Positions 18,951-26,780 of a DNA stretch of 64,000 nucleotides are shown one piece after another. Location of the stretch: assembly GCF_000970795.1 (NCBI RefSeq), contig NZ_KQ034028.1, positions 534,127-598,126 on the forward strand. The letters run 5' to 3'. How positions within the stretch are numbered: position 1 is the first letter of the stretch; every line of letters begins with the position of its first letter. The notes beneath the pieces were generated by a model. That model did no database searches and was not told the origin of the DNA. It worked only from the letters and a program-made list of their open reading frames with translations. The stretch is from Bombilactobacillus mellifer (GTDB taxonomy: Bacteria; Bacillota; Bacilli; Lactobacillales; Lactobacillaceae). A program made the translations under genes and the position numbers.

Positions 18951-19076
18951 ATGAACAAAAAACTCCGTATTCAACTTGACACCGCTTCGCAAACGTTCAT
19001 TGCCGTTGATCCAAACAGAAATGAAAGTGGACAAGGCAGAACTATTCAAGAAGCTATAAATCATTTAGGTAAATAA
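18951..19076 (+). CDS. Orphan 41-residue peptide, unknown function
   Basis: Product begins MNKKLRIQLDTASQTFIAVD and ends RTIQEAINHLGK. ATG at 18951 lies eight bases after GGGAGG (18937-18942); an in-frame ATG at 18945 is too close. A consensus promoter lies directly upstream and a strong terminator directly downstream, so it is a complete one-gene unit. No signal peptide, membrane segment or cysteine. The layout (two likely beta strands, a turn, then a helix beginning GRTIQEAI) recalls the core of HicB-like antitoxins, where a strand pair is followed by G-x-T-x-EEA, but it lacks any DNA-binding domain and no HicA-like toxin is beside it. Gene reality is likely; function unknown. Confidence 0.72.
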   Translation: MNKKLRIQLDTASQTFIAVDPNRNESGQGRTIQEAINHLGK

Positions 19077-19083
19077 TTTGTCA

Positions 19084-19108
19084 GCCACCTTTAAGAGGTG
19101 GCTTTTTT
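19084..19108 (+). terminator. Terminator of the 41-aa peptide gene
   Basis: GCCACCT (19084-19090) pairs with AGGTGGC (19096-19102), loop TTAAG, followed by TTTTTT. Confidence 0.92.
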
Positions 19109-19192
19109 GATGGGGAATAGTCTTAGCAAAACCATAATTTATAAGCGTCCAAAAGTTTCAGAAATCCAATTAAAATTATCCGCATTAATTGC

Positions 19193-19221
19193 TTGAATCT
19201 CTTTGGAATTTCCTTTAAAAT
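19193..19221 (+). promoter_or_regulatory. Promoter of the argS T-box leader
   Basis: TTGAAT (19193-19198), 17-base spacer, TAAAAT (19216-19221); transcription would begin at the first strand of T-box stem I. Confidence 0.7.
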
Positions 19222-19227
19222 TAAGAA

Positions 19228-19413
19228 GCAAAGATTTAAGTATCATGTTAGGGAATAACAGTGAGCTTAGGACAGTGCAAACTGAGCATAAATAATGATA
19301 CCGTCGCGGCTTTGTAACAACCAAATATAATATTTGAGTGGATTAATAATCAAATAGAGTGGTACCGCGGGCATGCTCGTCTCTTTCAGTTTAGTATGAA
19401 AGAGACTTTTTTT
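19228..19413 (+). promoter_or_regulatory. T-box riboswitch of argS (Arg)
   Basis: T-box core AGTGGTACCGCGG at 19358-19370, then a terminator hairpin (19379-19388 with 19397-19406) and T-run. Stem I base: GCAAAG (19228-19233) with CTTTGT (19310-19315); above the specifier loop TATCAT (19241-19246) pairs with ATGATA (19295-19300). The loop strand CCGTCGCGG between them holds two Arg codons, CGT (19302-19304) and CGC (19305-19307); CGC followed by G looks the better specifier. Confidence 0.88.
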
Positions 19414-19438
19414 ATTGAAGCATATTGGAGGAAATATT

Positions 19439-21148
19439 TTGAATTTAATGGAAGCACAACAAACGATTGCCAAACAATTAGAACAGGTTTTATTACAATT
19501 TGATCAGGTCGATTTAACGACATCACAAATTGCAGACTTAATCGAAGTTCCCAAAAATTCTGATTTAGGTGATTTTGCTTTTCCTACTTTTCAGTTGGCG
19601 AAGCAACTGCACCAAGTCCCGGTAAAAATTGCACAGCAAATAGTGGCAGATCTGGATTCTTCAGCATTTACGAAAGTGGTGGCTCAGGGCCCGTATGTGA
19701 ATTTTTTCCTGCAGCGGCCAGCTATTGTGACCCAGACTTTAGCAACGGTGGTAACAACCGGCGAACACTTTGGAGATCAACAGACAGGACAGCAAGCCCG
19801 CATTGTGATTGATATGTCGTCGCCTAATATTGCTAAGCCGATGTCGATGGGGCACCTACGTTCGACGGTGATTGGGAATTCGATTGCTAAAATTTTAGCT
19901 AAATTAGATTACCAACCGATTAAAATTAATCATTTGGGAGATTGGGGAACCCAATTTGGCAAACTCATGGTTGCTTATAAAAAATGGGGAAATGAAGCAG
20001 ATGTCAAACGAGATCCAATTAATAGTTTACAAAAATATTATGTAAAGTTTCATCAATTGGATCAAAAATATCCCGAATTAGATGAAGAGGCGCGCGCTTG
20101 GTTTCGTAAATTGGAAGCGGGCGATGAAGAAGCCACGCATTTGTGGCAATGGTTTCGTGATGAATCTTTAAAATCTTTTACGAAAGTATACGATGAATTA
20201 GGAGTCCAATTCGATTCTTATACGGGCGAAGCTTTTTACAATGATAAAATGGCCGAAATTGTCGATTTACTACAGCAAAAAGGGTTGTTACAAGAGAGCA
20301 AAGGCGCCGAGATTGTTGATTTAGGTCCTGATTTACCGCCGGCTTTAATCAAAAAATCAGATGGAGCAACGTTGTACATTACCCGAGATCTTGCCGCTGC
20401 TTTATATCGCAAACGTACTTATCATTTTGCTAAGGCTTTATATGTAGTGGGGAGTGAACAAAGCGTTCATTTTGAACAATTAAAAGCCGTTTTAGCTAAA
20501 ATGGGTTATGCTTGGTCTGAAGATATTGAGCATATCAAATTTGGCTTAATTACGGCTGGTGGTAAGAAACTTTCCACCCGGCAGGGTCGAGTTATTTTAT
20601 TAGAGAATGTATTACAGGATTCCGTCACATTAGCTCGGCAACAAATTGATGAAAAAAATCCGACTCTGGCTGATAAAGAAACAGTCGCACATGCTGTGGG
20701 AGTGGGGGCCGTTATTTTTCATGATTTAAAAAATAATCGGACCGACAATTTTGATTTCCAACTAGAAGAAGTGGTGCGATTTGAAGGTGAAACCGGTCCT
20801 TATGTTCAATATACACATGCGCGGGCAATGAGTATTCTTCGCAAAGCTGCGCAACAATCTGATGACAAAGTAGCTTGGGAACAAGTGGATGATAATACTT
20901 GGGAAATTGCAAAATTGTTAGCAGATTTTCCAAGAATTATTCAACAAGCTGGGACCCAACGTGAACCTTCAGTTATCGCTAAATATGCTTTACGTTTAGC
21001 TAAAGCTTTTAATCACTATTATGCCCACACCAAAGTACTAGTGGCAGATGCACAATTAGCAGCACGACTACAGTTGGTACAAGCGGTGGCAATTGTGCTG
21101 AAAGAAGCTTTGAATTTGTTGGGAGTACAAGCTCCGGATGAAATGTAA
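19439..21148 (+). CDS. argS: Arginyl-tRNA synthetase
   Basis: Charges tRNA-Arg with arginine. 569 residues from TTG at 19439, seven bases after GGAGGA (19427-19432); ATG at 19448 is in frame but too far from it. An N-terminal additional domain ([18 protein letters not shown]) is followed by the class I HIGH region [20 protein letters not shown] near residue 138, [10 protein letters not shown] in place of KMSKS near residue 377, and the DALR anticodon-binding domain with [20 protein letters not shown]. Controlled by the T-box leader. Confidence 0.97.
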   Translation: MNLMEAQQTIAKQLEQVLLQFDQVDLTTSQIADLIEVPKNSDLGDFAFPTFQLAKQLHQVPVKIAQQIVADLDSSAFTKVVAQGPYVNFFLQRPAIVTQTLATVVTTGEHFGDQQTGQQARIVIDMSSPNIAKPMSMGHLRSTVIGNSIAKILAKLDYQPIKINHLGDWGTQFGKLMVAYKKWGNEADVKRDPINSLQKYYVKFHQLDQKYPELDEEARAWFRKLEAGDEEATHLWQWFRDESLKSFTKVYDELGVQFDSYTGEAFYNDKMAEIVDLLQQKGLLQESKGAEIVDLGPDLPPALIKKSDGATLYITRDLAAALYRKRTYHFAKALYVVGSEQSVHFEQLKAVLAKMGYAWSEDIEHIKFGLITAGGKKLSTRQGRVILLENVLQDSVTLARQQIDEKNPTLADKETVAHAVGVGAVIFHDLKNNRTDNFDFQLEEVVRFEGETGPYVQYTHARAMSILRKAAQQSDDKVAWEQVDDNTWEIAKLLADFPRIIQQAGTQREPSVIAKYALRLAKAFNHYYAHTKVLVADAQLAARLQLVQAVAIVLKEALNLLGVQAPDEM

Positions 21149-21224
21149 TAGTTCAATTTGTTCTAAGGAGCAACTTATGCTAGGCTGAACTTAATACAAC
21201 ATTTCAATAGTGGAAGTGAGAGCT

Positions 21225-22151
21225 GTGACCAATAAAATTGTTGTTTTGGGAAGTTTGAATGTTGATCAAACATTGCATGTTCATCGTTTACCACAACCTG
21301 GGGAAACTATTAAAATGACTGCTCAAAGTTCGGCTTTAGGCGGTAAAGGTGCAAATCAAGCAGTAGCTGCCCGGCGTACTGGTTTGGCGCAGACGGCATT
21401 TATCGGTCGTGTGGGTGCTGACGCCGCTGGTAAGCGCCTGCTGCATAGCTTAGCCGCCGAACAAATTGATATTCAGCATATTCAGGTGGATCCGCAGCAA
21501 GGTACGGGACAAGCCTATGTTTTGCTTCAAGATTCCGGCGAAAATAGTATTATTATTTATGGGGGTAGCAATCAGGCCTTAACTACTGCCGACGTGCAGG
21601 CTGCGCATTCGCTCATTCAAGCCGCCGACTTTTTGATTGCTCAATGTGAAATTCCTTTAGCAGTTATTGCCGAGGCCTTTGCGTATGCCCAACAAGTTAA
21701 TACCCGAACTATTTTAAATCCAGCTCCCGTAGTCCCACAATTGCCAGCTGAGATATTAGAGCATACCGATTTGATTTGTCCTAATGAAACTGAAGCCCAA
21801 GCTTTGACGGGGATTTCTATCAACGATGAAGCAACTTTAGTCCAATGTACACAAGCTTTGTATCAGCTAACACAGGCTTGCAGCGTTATTACTGTCGGAG
21901 ATAAAGGCGCTTATCTGGTTGCAAAGGATATATCACCACAACTAATTCCGGCCTCTGCGGTCCCAGTTGTGGATACGACGGCGGCAGGCGATACCTTTAT
22001 TGGGGCGATGGTCTCTCAATTACAGCCAGACTTTAAAAATTTGGTGGCAGCAGTGCGGTTTGCATGTCAGGCTTCAGCGCTTACTGTTCAAAGTTTAGGG
22101 GCCCAGCCTTCGATTCCTACCTATCAGGCGGTCCAAGCATCTTATAGTTAA
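21225..22151 (+). CDS. rbsK: Ribokinase
   Basis: PfkB-family sugar kinase, expected to make ribose 5-phosphate from ribose. 308 residues. Signatures: VVLGSLNVDQTLHVHRLPQPGET at the N terminus, GGKGANQAVAARRTG near residue 40 and the catalytic DTTAAGDTFIGAM near residue 250 (Asp of AGD as base). GTG at 21225 gives the usual family N terminus; an in-frame GTG at 21210 adds five residues. No ribose transporter or RbsD is adjacent. Its stop overlaps the convergent pseudouridine synthase by four bases. Other PfkB sugars cannot be excluded. Confidence 0.88.
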   Translation: MTNKIVVLGSLNVDQTLHVHRLPQPGETIKMTAQSSALGGKGANQAVAARRTGLAQTAFIGRVGADAAGKRLLHSLAAEQIDIQHIQVDPQQGTGQAYVLLQDSGENSIIIYGGSNQALTTADVQAAHSLIQAADFLIAQCEIPLAVIAEAFAYAQQVNTRTILNPAPVVPQLPAEILEHTDLICPNETEAQALTGISINDEATLVQCTQALYQLTQACSVITVGDKGAYLVAKDISPQLIPASAVPVVDTTAAGDTFIGAMVSQLQPDFKNLVAAVRFACQASALTVQSLGAQPSIPTYQAVQASYS

Positions 22152-23014
22152 GTGGTTAAATGATAAAATTCTGACGGCGCTAAGGTTTCGACCTGGCGCT
22201 GTTTTGCTGTAAAAGGAATTTGATAGGTCAATTTCATTGCATGTAGATACAATCGGGCTGCCGGCTCGTTGCCATATAACGGATCGCCTAAAATGGGCAG
22301 ACCAATTTTTTGCAGATGTAGGCGGATTTGATGAGTACGCCCTGTCTTTAAATTCAGTTGTACCAAGGCATAGCGACGATTATGCTGTAAGATACGGTAA
22401 TCAGTTTGGGCAAACAAACCTTGTGAATCCAAGCAGCGACGAGTGGAATGAAGATCCCTACGGCCAATAGGAGCAATGATAGAACCTTGTTTGGGAACCT
22501 GAGCTTGATAAGCTGTGACTGCCAGATATTGGCGTTGCATAGTTTTTTGTGCTAACTGCCGTTCTAAAATGGGGATGACCAGGGGATTTTTACCAACCAT
22601 AATTAAACCACTGGTTAATTTATCTAACCGGTGAATCATGAGCGGTTGTTTGTTTAAATAAGTTCGGACTTGATTAAATAAGGTCTGGGTTTCCTGAGGA
22701 ACATTAGGATGAGTTTTGATTCCGGCAGGTTTATTAATTATGAGAAGATCGGAGTCTTCATAAACTACTGTAAAATTAACTTGCGCAGCAGGTAAATAAT
22801 GTTGTTGTGGTAATTGAAGATTCAATGTCAAATCAATTTGATCGCTGTCATGGACCAAGTGATTAAAGGGCTGATAAGTGTTATTTACTAAGATACTGCG
22901 TTGAACACGAAGTTCATGCTGCCACTTTCGGGGAATTAACCAGTGTTGTAAAGCGGCGCGGATACTTAGGGGTTGCGGTAAATCCGTGATTGTGAAATGA
23001 CGTTCCAAAATCAT
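22148..23014 (-). CDS. RluA-family RNA pseudouridine synthase
   Basis: Converts uridine to pseudouridine in rRNA or tRNA. 288 residues with an N-terminal S4-like part and the catalytic motif MIHRLDKLTSGLIMVGKN (HRLDxxTSG, catalytic Asp) near residue 128, preceded by LLIINKPAGIKTHPN and followed by LKTGRTHQIRLHLQKIGLPI and GDPLYG. The start ATG at 23014 has GGAAAGGA before it. Divergent from the class A PBP with only 36 bases between the starts. Which uridine it modifies is unknown; RluD/YlyB/YjbO-type paralogues are common. Confidence 0.9.
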   Translation of the reverse strand: MILERHFTITDLPQPLSIRAALQHWLIPRKWQHELRVQRSILVNNTYQPFNHLVHDSDQIDLTLNLQLPQQHYLPAAQVNFTVVYEDSDLLIINKPAGIKTHPNVPQETQTLFNQVRTYLNKQPLMIHRLDKLTSGLIMVGKNPLVIPILERQLAQKTMQRQYLAVTAYQAQVPKQGSIIAPIGRRDLHSTRRCLDSQGLFAQTDYRILQHNRRYALVQLNLKTGRTHQIRLHLQKIGLPILGDPLYGNEPAARLYLHAMKLTYQIPFTAKQRQVETLAPSEFYHLTT

Positions 23015-23041
23015 TGTAAATTCCTTTCCTGGAAGTGATTA

Positions 23042-23050
23042 TGATAAAAT
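23042..23050 (+). promoter_or_regulatory. Extended -10 abutting the PBP start
   Basis: TG-A-TAAAAT at 23042-23050 is an extended -10 element ending directly before ATG 23051. A start point seven bases downstream would be the in-frame ATG at 23057, giving a leaderless message. A Shine-Dalgarno-like GGAAGTGA at 23031-23038 lies upstream of this point. Confidence 0.45.
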
Positions 23051-25165
23051 ATGGCTATGAATACAGAAAAATCCCGCCATTGGCAAAAACAGTTGAAGTT
23101 ATTGCTGAAGAAATCAGCACAAGCATTGCAACGATTTATCCAACGCTTTCATTTAGTTCGTTGGTGTTTATTAATTGTTTTAATTATTGTTTTCATCACT
23201 AGCGCTTTTTTGACTTTTAAAGCGAAAACCGCCAATGTTCAAAATTTAAAAGCAACTTTACAAACTACTACGAAAATTATGGATGTGCATGGCAATGATG
23301 CAGGTTCCTTATACGCGCAAAAGGGAACTTATGTTAATTTAGATAAAATTTCTCCGGCGATGCAGGCGGCCGTAATTTCGACAGAAGATCGGACTTTTTG
23401 GACTAATCCAGGTTTTAGCTTGCGGGGTTATGCTCGTTCAGCGCTAGGCCTAATACTATATCATCGCATCGTTGGTGGGGGGAGTACTTTAACGCAACAG
23501 TTAGCTAAAAATGCCCTGTTAACGCAAAAACAAAATTTTACACGTAAGCTGGAAGAATTCTTTTTAGCAGTTCAAATCAATCATGTTTATAGTAAAAAAG
23601 ATATTTTATCAATGTATCTGAATAATGCTTATTTTGGCAATGGCGTTTGGGGGGTTCAAGATGCTTCTCAACGGTATTTTAATGAAAATGCTGCCGAATT
23701 GACCCCAGAGCAGGCAGCAACTTTAACCGCGATGCTGCGTAATCCCAGCTATTATGATCCGATTCAAAATCCTGGCAATTCCCGCAGCCGCAAAAATCTA
23801 ATTCTACAATTAATGGTGGATAATCACAAGCTTTCAGCCAGTCAAGCACAAGCCGCCAAAAAACGCACCGTGACAATTGTCAACGGATATCAACAGCAAA
23901 GCGGTTACCGTTATCCGTCGTATTTTGATGCTGTCATTGGCGAAGCGGAATCGCGGTATCATTTATCCGAAGCGGATATTTTGAATAAGGGCTATACCAT
24001 TTATACGACCTTAAATCAAGAAGTTCAGTCGCAAATGCAGGCAACCTTCGATAATGATGCGCTATTTCCAGATAATGCGAATGATAATACCTTGGTTCAA
24101 GGAGCTTCCATTGCGTTAGATCCCACTACTGGTGGAGTCCAAGCGGTGGTGGGAGGCCGTGGCAAACACGTTTTTCGCTCACTCAATCGTGCTACGCAAA
24201 TGCGCCGGCAACCGGGATCAACCATCAAACCACTAGCTGTATACACTCCGGCAGTACAATCGGGCTATAAACTGGATTCAATGCTGCCTAATCAAATAAC
24301 TAGTTTTGGTAAGAACCATTATACGCCTACTAATGCGGATGGTTCTTACGCAGATGAAATTCCAATGTACCAAGCCTTAGCCAATAGTGAAAATGTGCCG
24401 GCTGTTGCCTTGTTAGATAAAATTGGGGTTAAAAAAGGAGTGGCTGCAGTAGAAAATTTTGGTATCAAGGTTTCAGAGGACGATCGAAACTTAGCTTTGG
24501 CTTTAGGAGGTTTGCAAACAGGGGTTACTCCCTACCAAATGGCGCGGGCCTATACTGCCTTTGCTAATCAGGGCCGCTTAGCTAATACTCATTTTATTAC
24601 GAAGATTGTCGATGCCACTGGCGCGGTGATTGCCGAACATCACAATGGTTTGCCTAAACCCATTATGAGTAAAAGCACTGCCAAGACGATGACCAGCATG
24701 ATGCTGGGAGTCTTTGACGAAGGAACAGGACAAGCCGCCAAGCCGGCTGATTATCAACTAGCAGGGAAAACGGGCAGCACGGAAGTTCCTAGAGAATATG
24801 GAACTGCAGGTACCAAAGATCAGTGGATTGTGGGTTATACGCCCGATATTGTAGTTACTACCTGGCTGGGTTTTGATAAAACGGACCCGCAACATTTTCT
24901 TCAAGAAAAAACAGAATCAGCAGCTTCACAAGTATTTAATAACGAAATGACGAATATTTTGCCTTACACTAAAAAGACGAGTTTTAAAGTTACAGACGCT
25001 GCGACTATCGCTCAGCAAAATCAAAAAAATTCCCCCCAGAATTGGATTAATAATTTTGGAAACAATGTCAAACAAAAAGTTGAAGATACAATTAATGACT
25101 TTAATAATACTCGTCAAAATGTGACACAATGGTATAATCAAATCAAGGGATTAATCAGACATTAA
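23051..25165 (+). CDS. Class A penicillin-binding protein (transglycosylase/transpeptidase)
   Basis: Bifunctional peptidoglycan synthase of the PBP1A/PBP2A group. 704 residues: a basic cytoplasmic tail, one membrane anchor at about 38-58, GT51 glycosyltransferase domain with STEDRTFWTNPGF near residue 110 (catalytic Glu) and GGGSTLTQQLAKN, then a transpeptidase domain with Ser in GSTIKP near residue 389, SEN (ANSENVPA) and KTGST near residue 573. The C terminus is Asn/Gln-rich. ATG at 23051 or 23057; the ribosome site is poor and a leaderless start is possible. A short YheA gene follows with its own good ribosome binding site. Confidence 0.95.
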   Translation: MAMNTEKSRHWQKQLKLLLKKSAQALQRFIQRFHLVRWCLLIVLIIVFITSAFLTFKAKTANVQNLKATLQTTTKIMDVHGNDAGSLYAQKGTYVNLDKISPAMQAAVISTEDRTFWTNPGFSLRGYARSALGLILYHRIVGGGSTLTQQLAKNALLTQKQNFTRKLEEFFLAVQINHVYSKKDILSMYLNNAYFGNGVWGVQDASQRYFNENAAELTPEQAATLTAMLRNPSYYDPIQNPGNSRSRKNLILQLMVDNHKLSASQAQAAKKRTVTIVNGYQQQSGYRYPSYFDAVIGEAESRYHLSEADILNKGYTIYTTLNQEVQSQMQATFDNDALFPDNANDNTLVQGASIALDPTTGGVQAVVGGRGKHVFRSLNRATQMRRQPGSTIKPLAVYTPAVQSGYKLDSMLPNQITSFGKNHYTPTNADGSYADEIPMYQALANSENVPAVALLDKIGVKKGVAAVENFGIKVSEDDRNLALALGGLQTGVTPYQMARAYTAFANQGRLANTHFITKIVDATGAVIAEHHNGLPKPIMSKSTAKTMTSMMLGVFDEGTGQAAKPADYQLAGKTGSTEVPREYGTAGTKDQWIVGYTPDIVVTTWLGFDKTDPQHFLQEKTESAASQVFNNEMTNILPYTKKTSFKVTDAATIAQQNQKNSPQNWINNFGNNVKQKVEDTINDFNNTRQNVTQWYNQIKGLIRH

Positions 25166-25181
25166 CTAGGAGGACAAATCA

Positions 25182-25523
25182 GTGATCAATGTTTATGACA
25201 CTGCTAATCAGTTAGAACAAGAATTACGGCAATCCGTGGAGGTATTGGGGTTACAAGCTGCTTTTAATCAAATGAAGGCTGATCCTATGGCTTACGGTCT
25301 ATTTCAACAATTACAGAAACTTCAAGCTGATTTGCAGCAAAAACAAATGAATAATCAAGAAATAAAAGATGAGGATATTAAGAAGCTACAAAACGTATCC
25401 GATCAATTAGCCAAATATGATAGTGTCAAGAAATTAATGGAACAAGAACGTACAGTGAACGCGATGATGGAAGAATTAAATAAAATAATTTCCAAACCGA
25501 TTGCTGATATCTATCAAAATTAG
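25182..25523 (+). CDS. yheA: YheA/YlbF-family (UPF0342) protein
   Basis: Small all-helical protein of 113 residues of the UPF0342 family, related to YlbF/YmcA, which in Bacillus form a complex acting on RNase Y. The sequence begins MINVYDTANQLEQELRQS and has the coiled-coil rich middle and VNAMMEELNKIISKPIADIY at the end. GTG at 25182 follows TAGGAGG. It lies 16 bases after the PBP and before the yhaO-yhaN-yhaM operon, from which a terminator separates it. Function unproven. Confidence 0.85.
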   Translation: MINVYDTANQLEQELRQSVEVLGLQAAFNQMKADPMAYGLFQQLQKLQADLQQKQMNNQEIKDEDIKKLQNVSDQLAKYDSVKKLMEQERTVNAMMEELNKIISKPIADIYQN

Positions 25524-25530
25524 AAAGATA

Positions 25531-25568
25531 AACCGGGAACTCAGTTTTGGATTGAGTACCGGTTTTTT
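25531..25568 (+). terminator. Terminator after yheA
   Basis: AACCGG...ACTCA (25531-25543) pairs with TTGAGT-ACCGGTT (25552-25563), followed by TTTTTT. Confidence 0.85.
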
Positions 25569-25592
25569 AGTATCTAAGAAACGGAGGTTCTG

Positions 25593-26780
25593 ATGAAATT
25601 TATTCATGCGGCAGATTTACATTTGGGTAGTCCTTTCAAGGGATTGACAGATTTACCTTTGCAGATCAAACAGCAGGTCTTACAAGCCATTACCCAATCG
25701 TTTACAGCGTTAATTGACACGGCCGTGAAGCAAAAGGTGGATTTTGTCATTCTTGCGGGCGATCAGTTTGATGATGTCCAACGCAATTTACAAGCCCAAG
25801 TTCTTCTCCAGCAACAATTAATTCGATTAGCAGATGCCCAGATCCCGGTTTTTATGGTTTATGGCAATCATGATTATTTAACTGCAGACCAAGCAATGAT
25901 TAATTTGCCAGATAATGTACGGGTATTTGGCCCCAAAGTCACTACCAAAACGTTGCAGACTAAATCAGGTGTTACAGTAGCCGTCAGTGGTTTTAGCTAT
26001 GATCAAAATCACATTACAACTGATCGTCTGGCGGAATATCCCCAACGACAGTCGCAAGTAGATTATCAAATAGGTATTTTACATGGTCAGATAGGCCAGC
26101 CGGGGGACAACTATGCGCCCTTTACTTTGCAGGAATTAATGAGTAAAGGCTATGATTACTGGGCTTTGGGCCACATACATCAGCGCTCGATTTTGGCTCA
26201 AAAACCCTATATTATTTATCCCGGTAATATTCAAGGCCGTCATCGTAATGAAACAGAAGCCAAGGGTTTTTATTTAGTTAATTACGATGGTCAGCAAACA
26301 CGTCCGCAATTCCAGGCCAGTGCACCAGTGATTTGGCAAAATGTCACCCTCTCTGTGGCTGATCTGACAGATATTGACAAATTAATGGCTGCTATTCAAG
26401 CAGCGATTACCGTACCGGAAAATACATTAGTCGAATTGACTTTAACTCAAGTGCAAACATTGCCGCCTAAACTTTTAGAAAAAATTACTTCCGGTGAATT
26501 GTTGGCCACTTTACAAACTTTAGATCATCAGCAACACTTTAACTATGTCTATCGCTTAAAAACGGAGGCGCAACCGTTACAAGTTTATCAAAGTATCGAC
26601 GCTCAATATTGGCAAGCGGCTGCCAAAGAAGTATTCCAAGCCGATGCGATCCAAAAGCACTTGGGAAAATTACAGCAAGTCGAAGCCATTCGAGAGCTGT
26701 ACCAACAAAAAGATTTCCCACAGTGGATACAACAGCAAACGTTGACGTTATTGGAACAAAATGAAGGAGAGTTGCAATAA
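25593..26780 (+). CDS. yhaO: DNA repair exonuclease, SbcD/Mre11-like (YhaO)
   Basis: Metallophosphoesterase nuclease of 395 residues. The five metal-binding blocks are visible: FIHAADLHLGSPF, ILAGDQFDD, VYGNHDYL, GILHGQIG and YWALGHIHQR. The C-terminal half is a capping region without clear motifs. The stop overlaps the start of yhaN (TAATG), which encodes the partner ATPase; this mirrors SbcD-SbcC, but in the YhaO-YhaN arrangement known from Firmicutes. Expected to process broken or hairpin DNA ends. Confidence 0.92.
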   Translation: MKFIHAADLHLGSPFKGLTDLPLQIKQQVLQAITQSFTALIDTAVKQKVDFVILAGDQFDDVQRNLQAQVLLQQQLIRLADAQIPVFMVYGNHDYLTADQAMINLPDNVRVFGPKVTTKTLQTKSGVTVAVSGFSYDQNHITTDRLAEYPQRQSQVDYQIGILHGQIGQPGDNYAPFTLQELMSKGYDYWALGHIHQRSILAQKPYIIYPGNIQGRHRNETEAKGFYLVNYDGQQTRPQFQASAPVIWQNVTLSVADLTDIDKLMAAIQAAITVPENTLVELTLTQVQTLPPKLLEKITSGELLATLQTLDHQQHFNYVYRLKTEAQPLQVYQSIDAQYWQAAAKEVFQADAIQKHLGKLQQVEAIRELYQQKDFPQWIQQQTLTLLEQNEGELQ

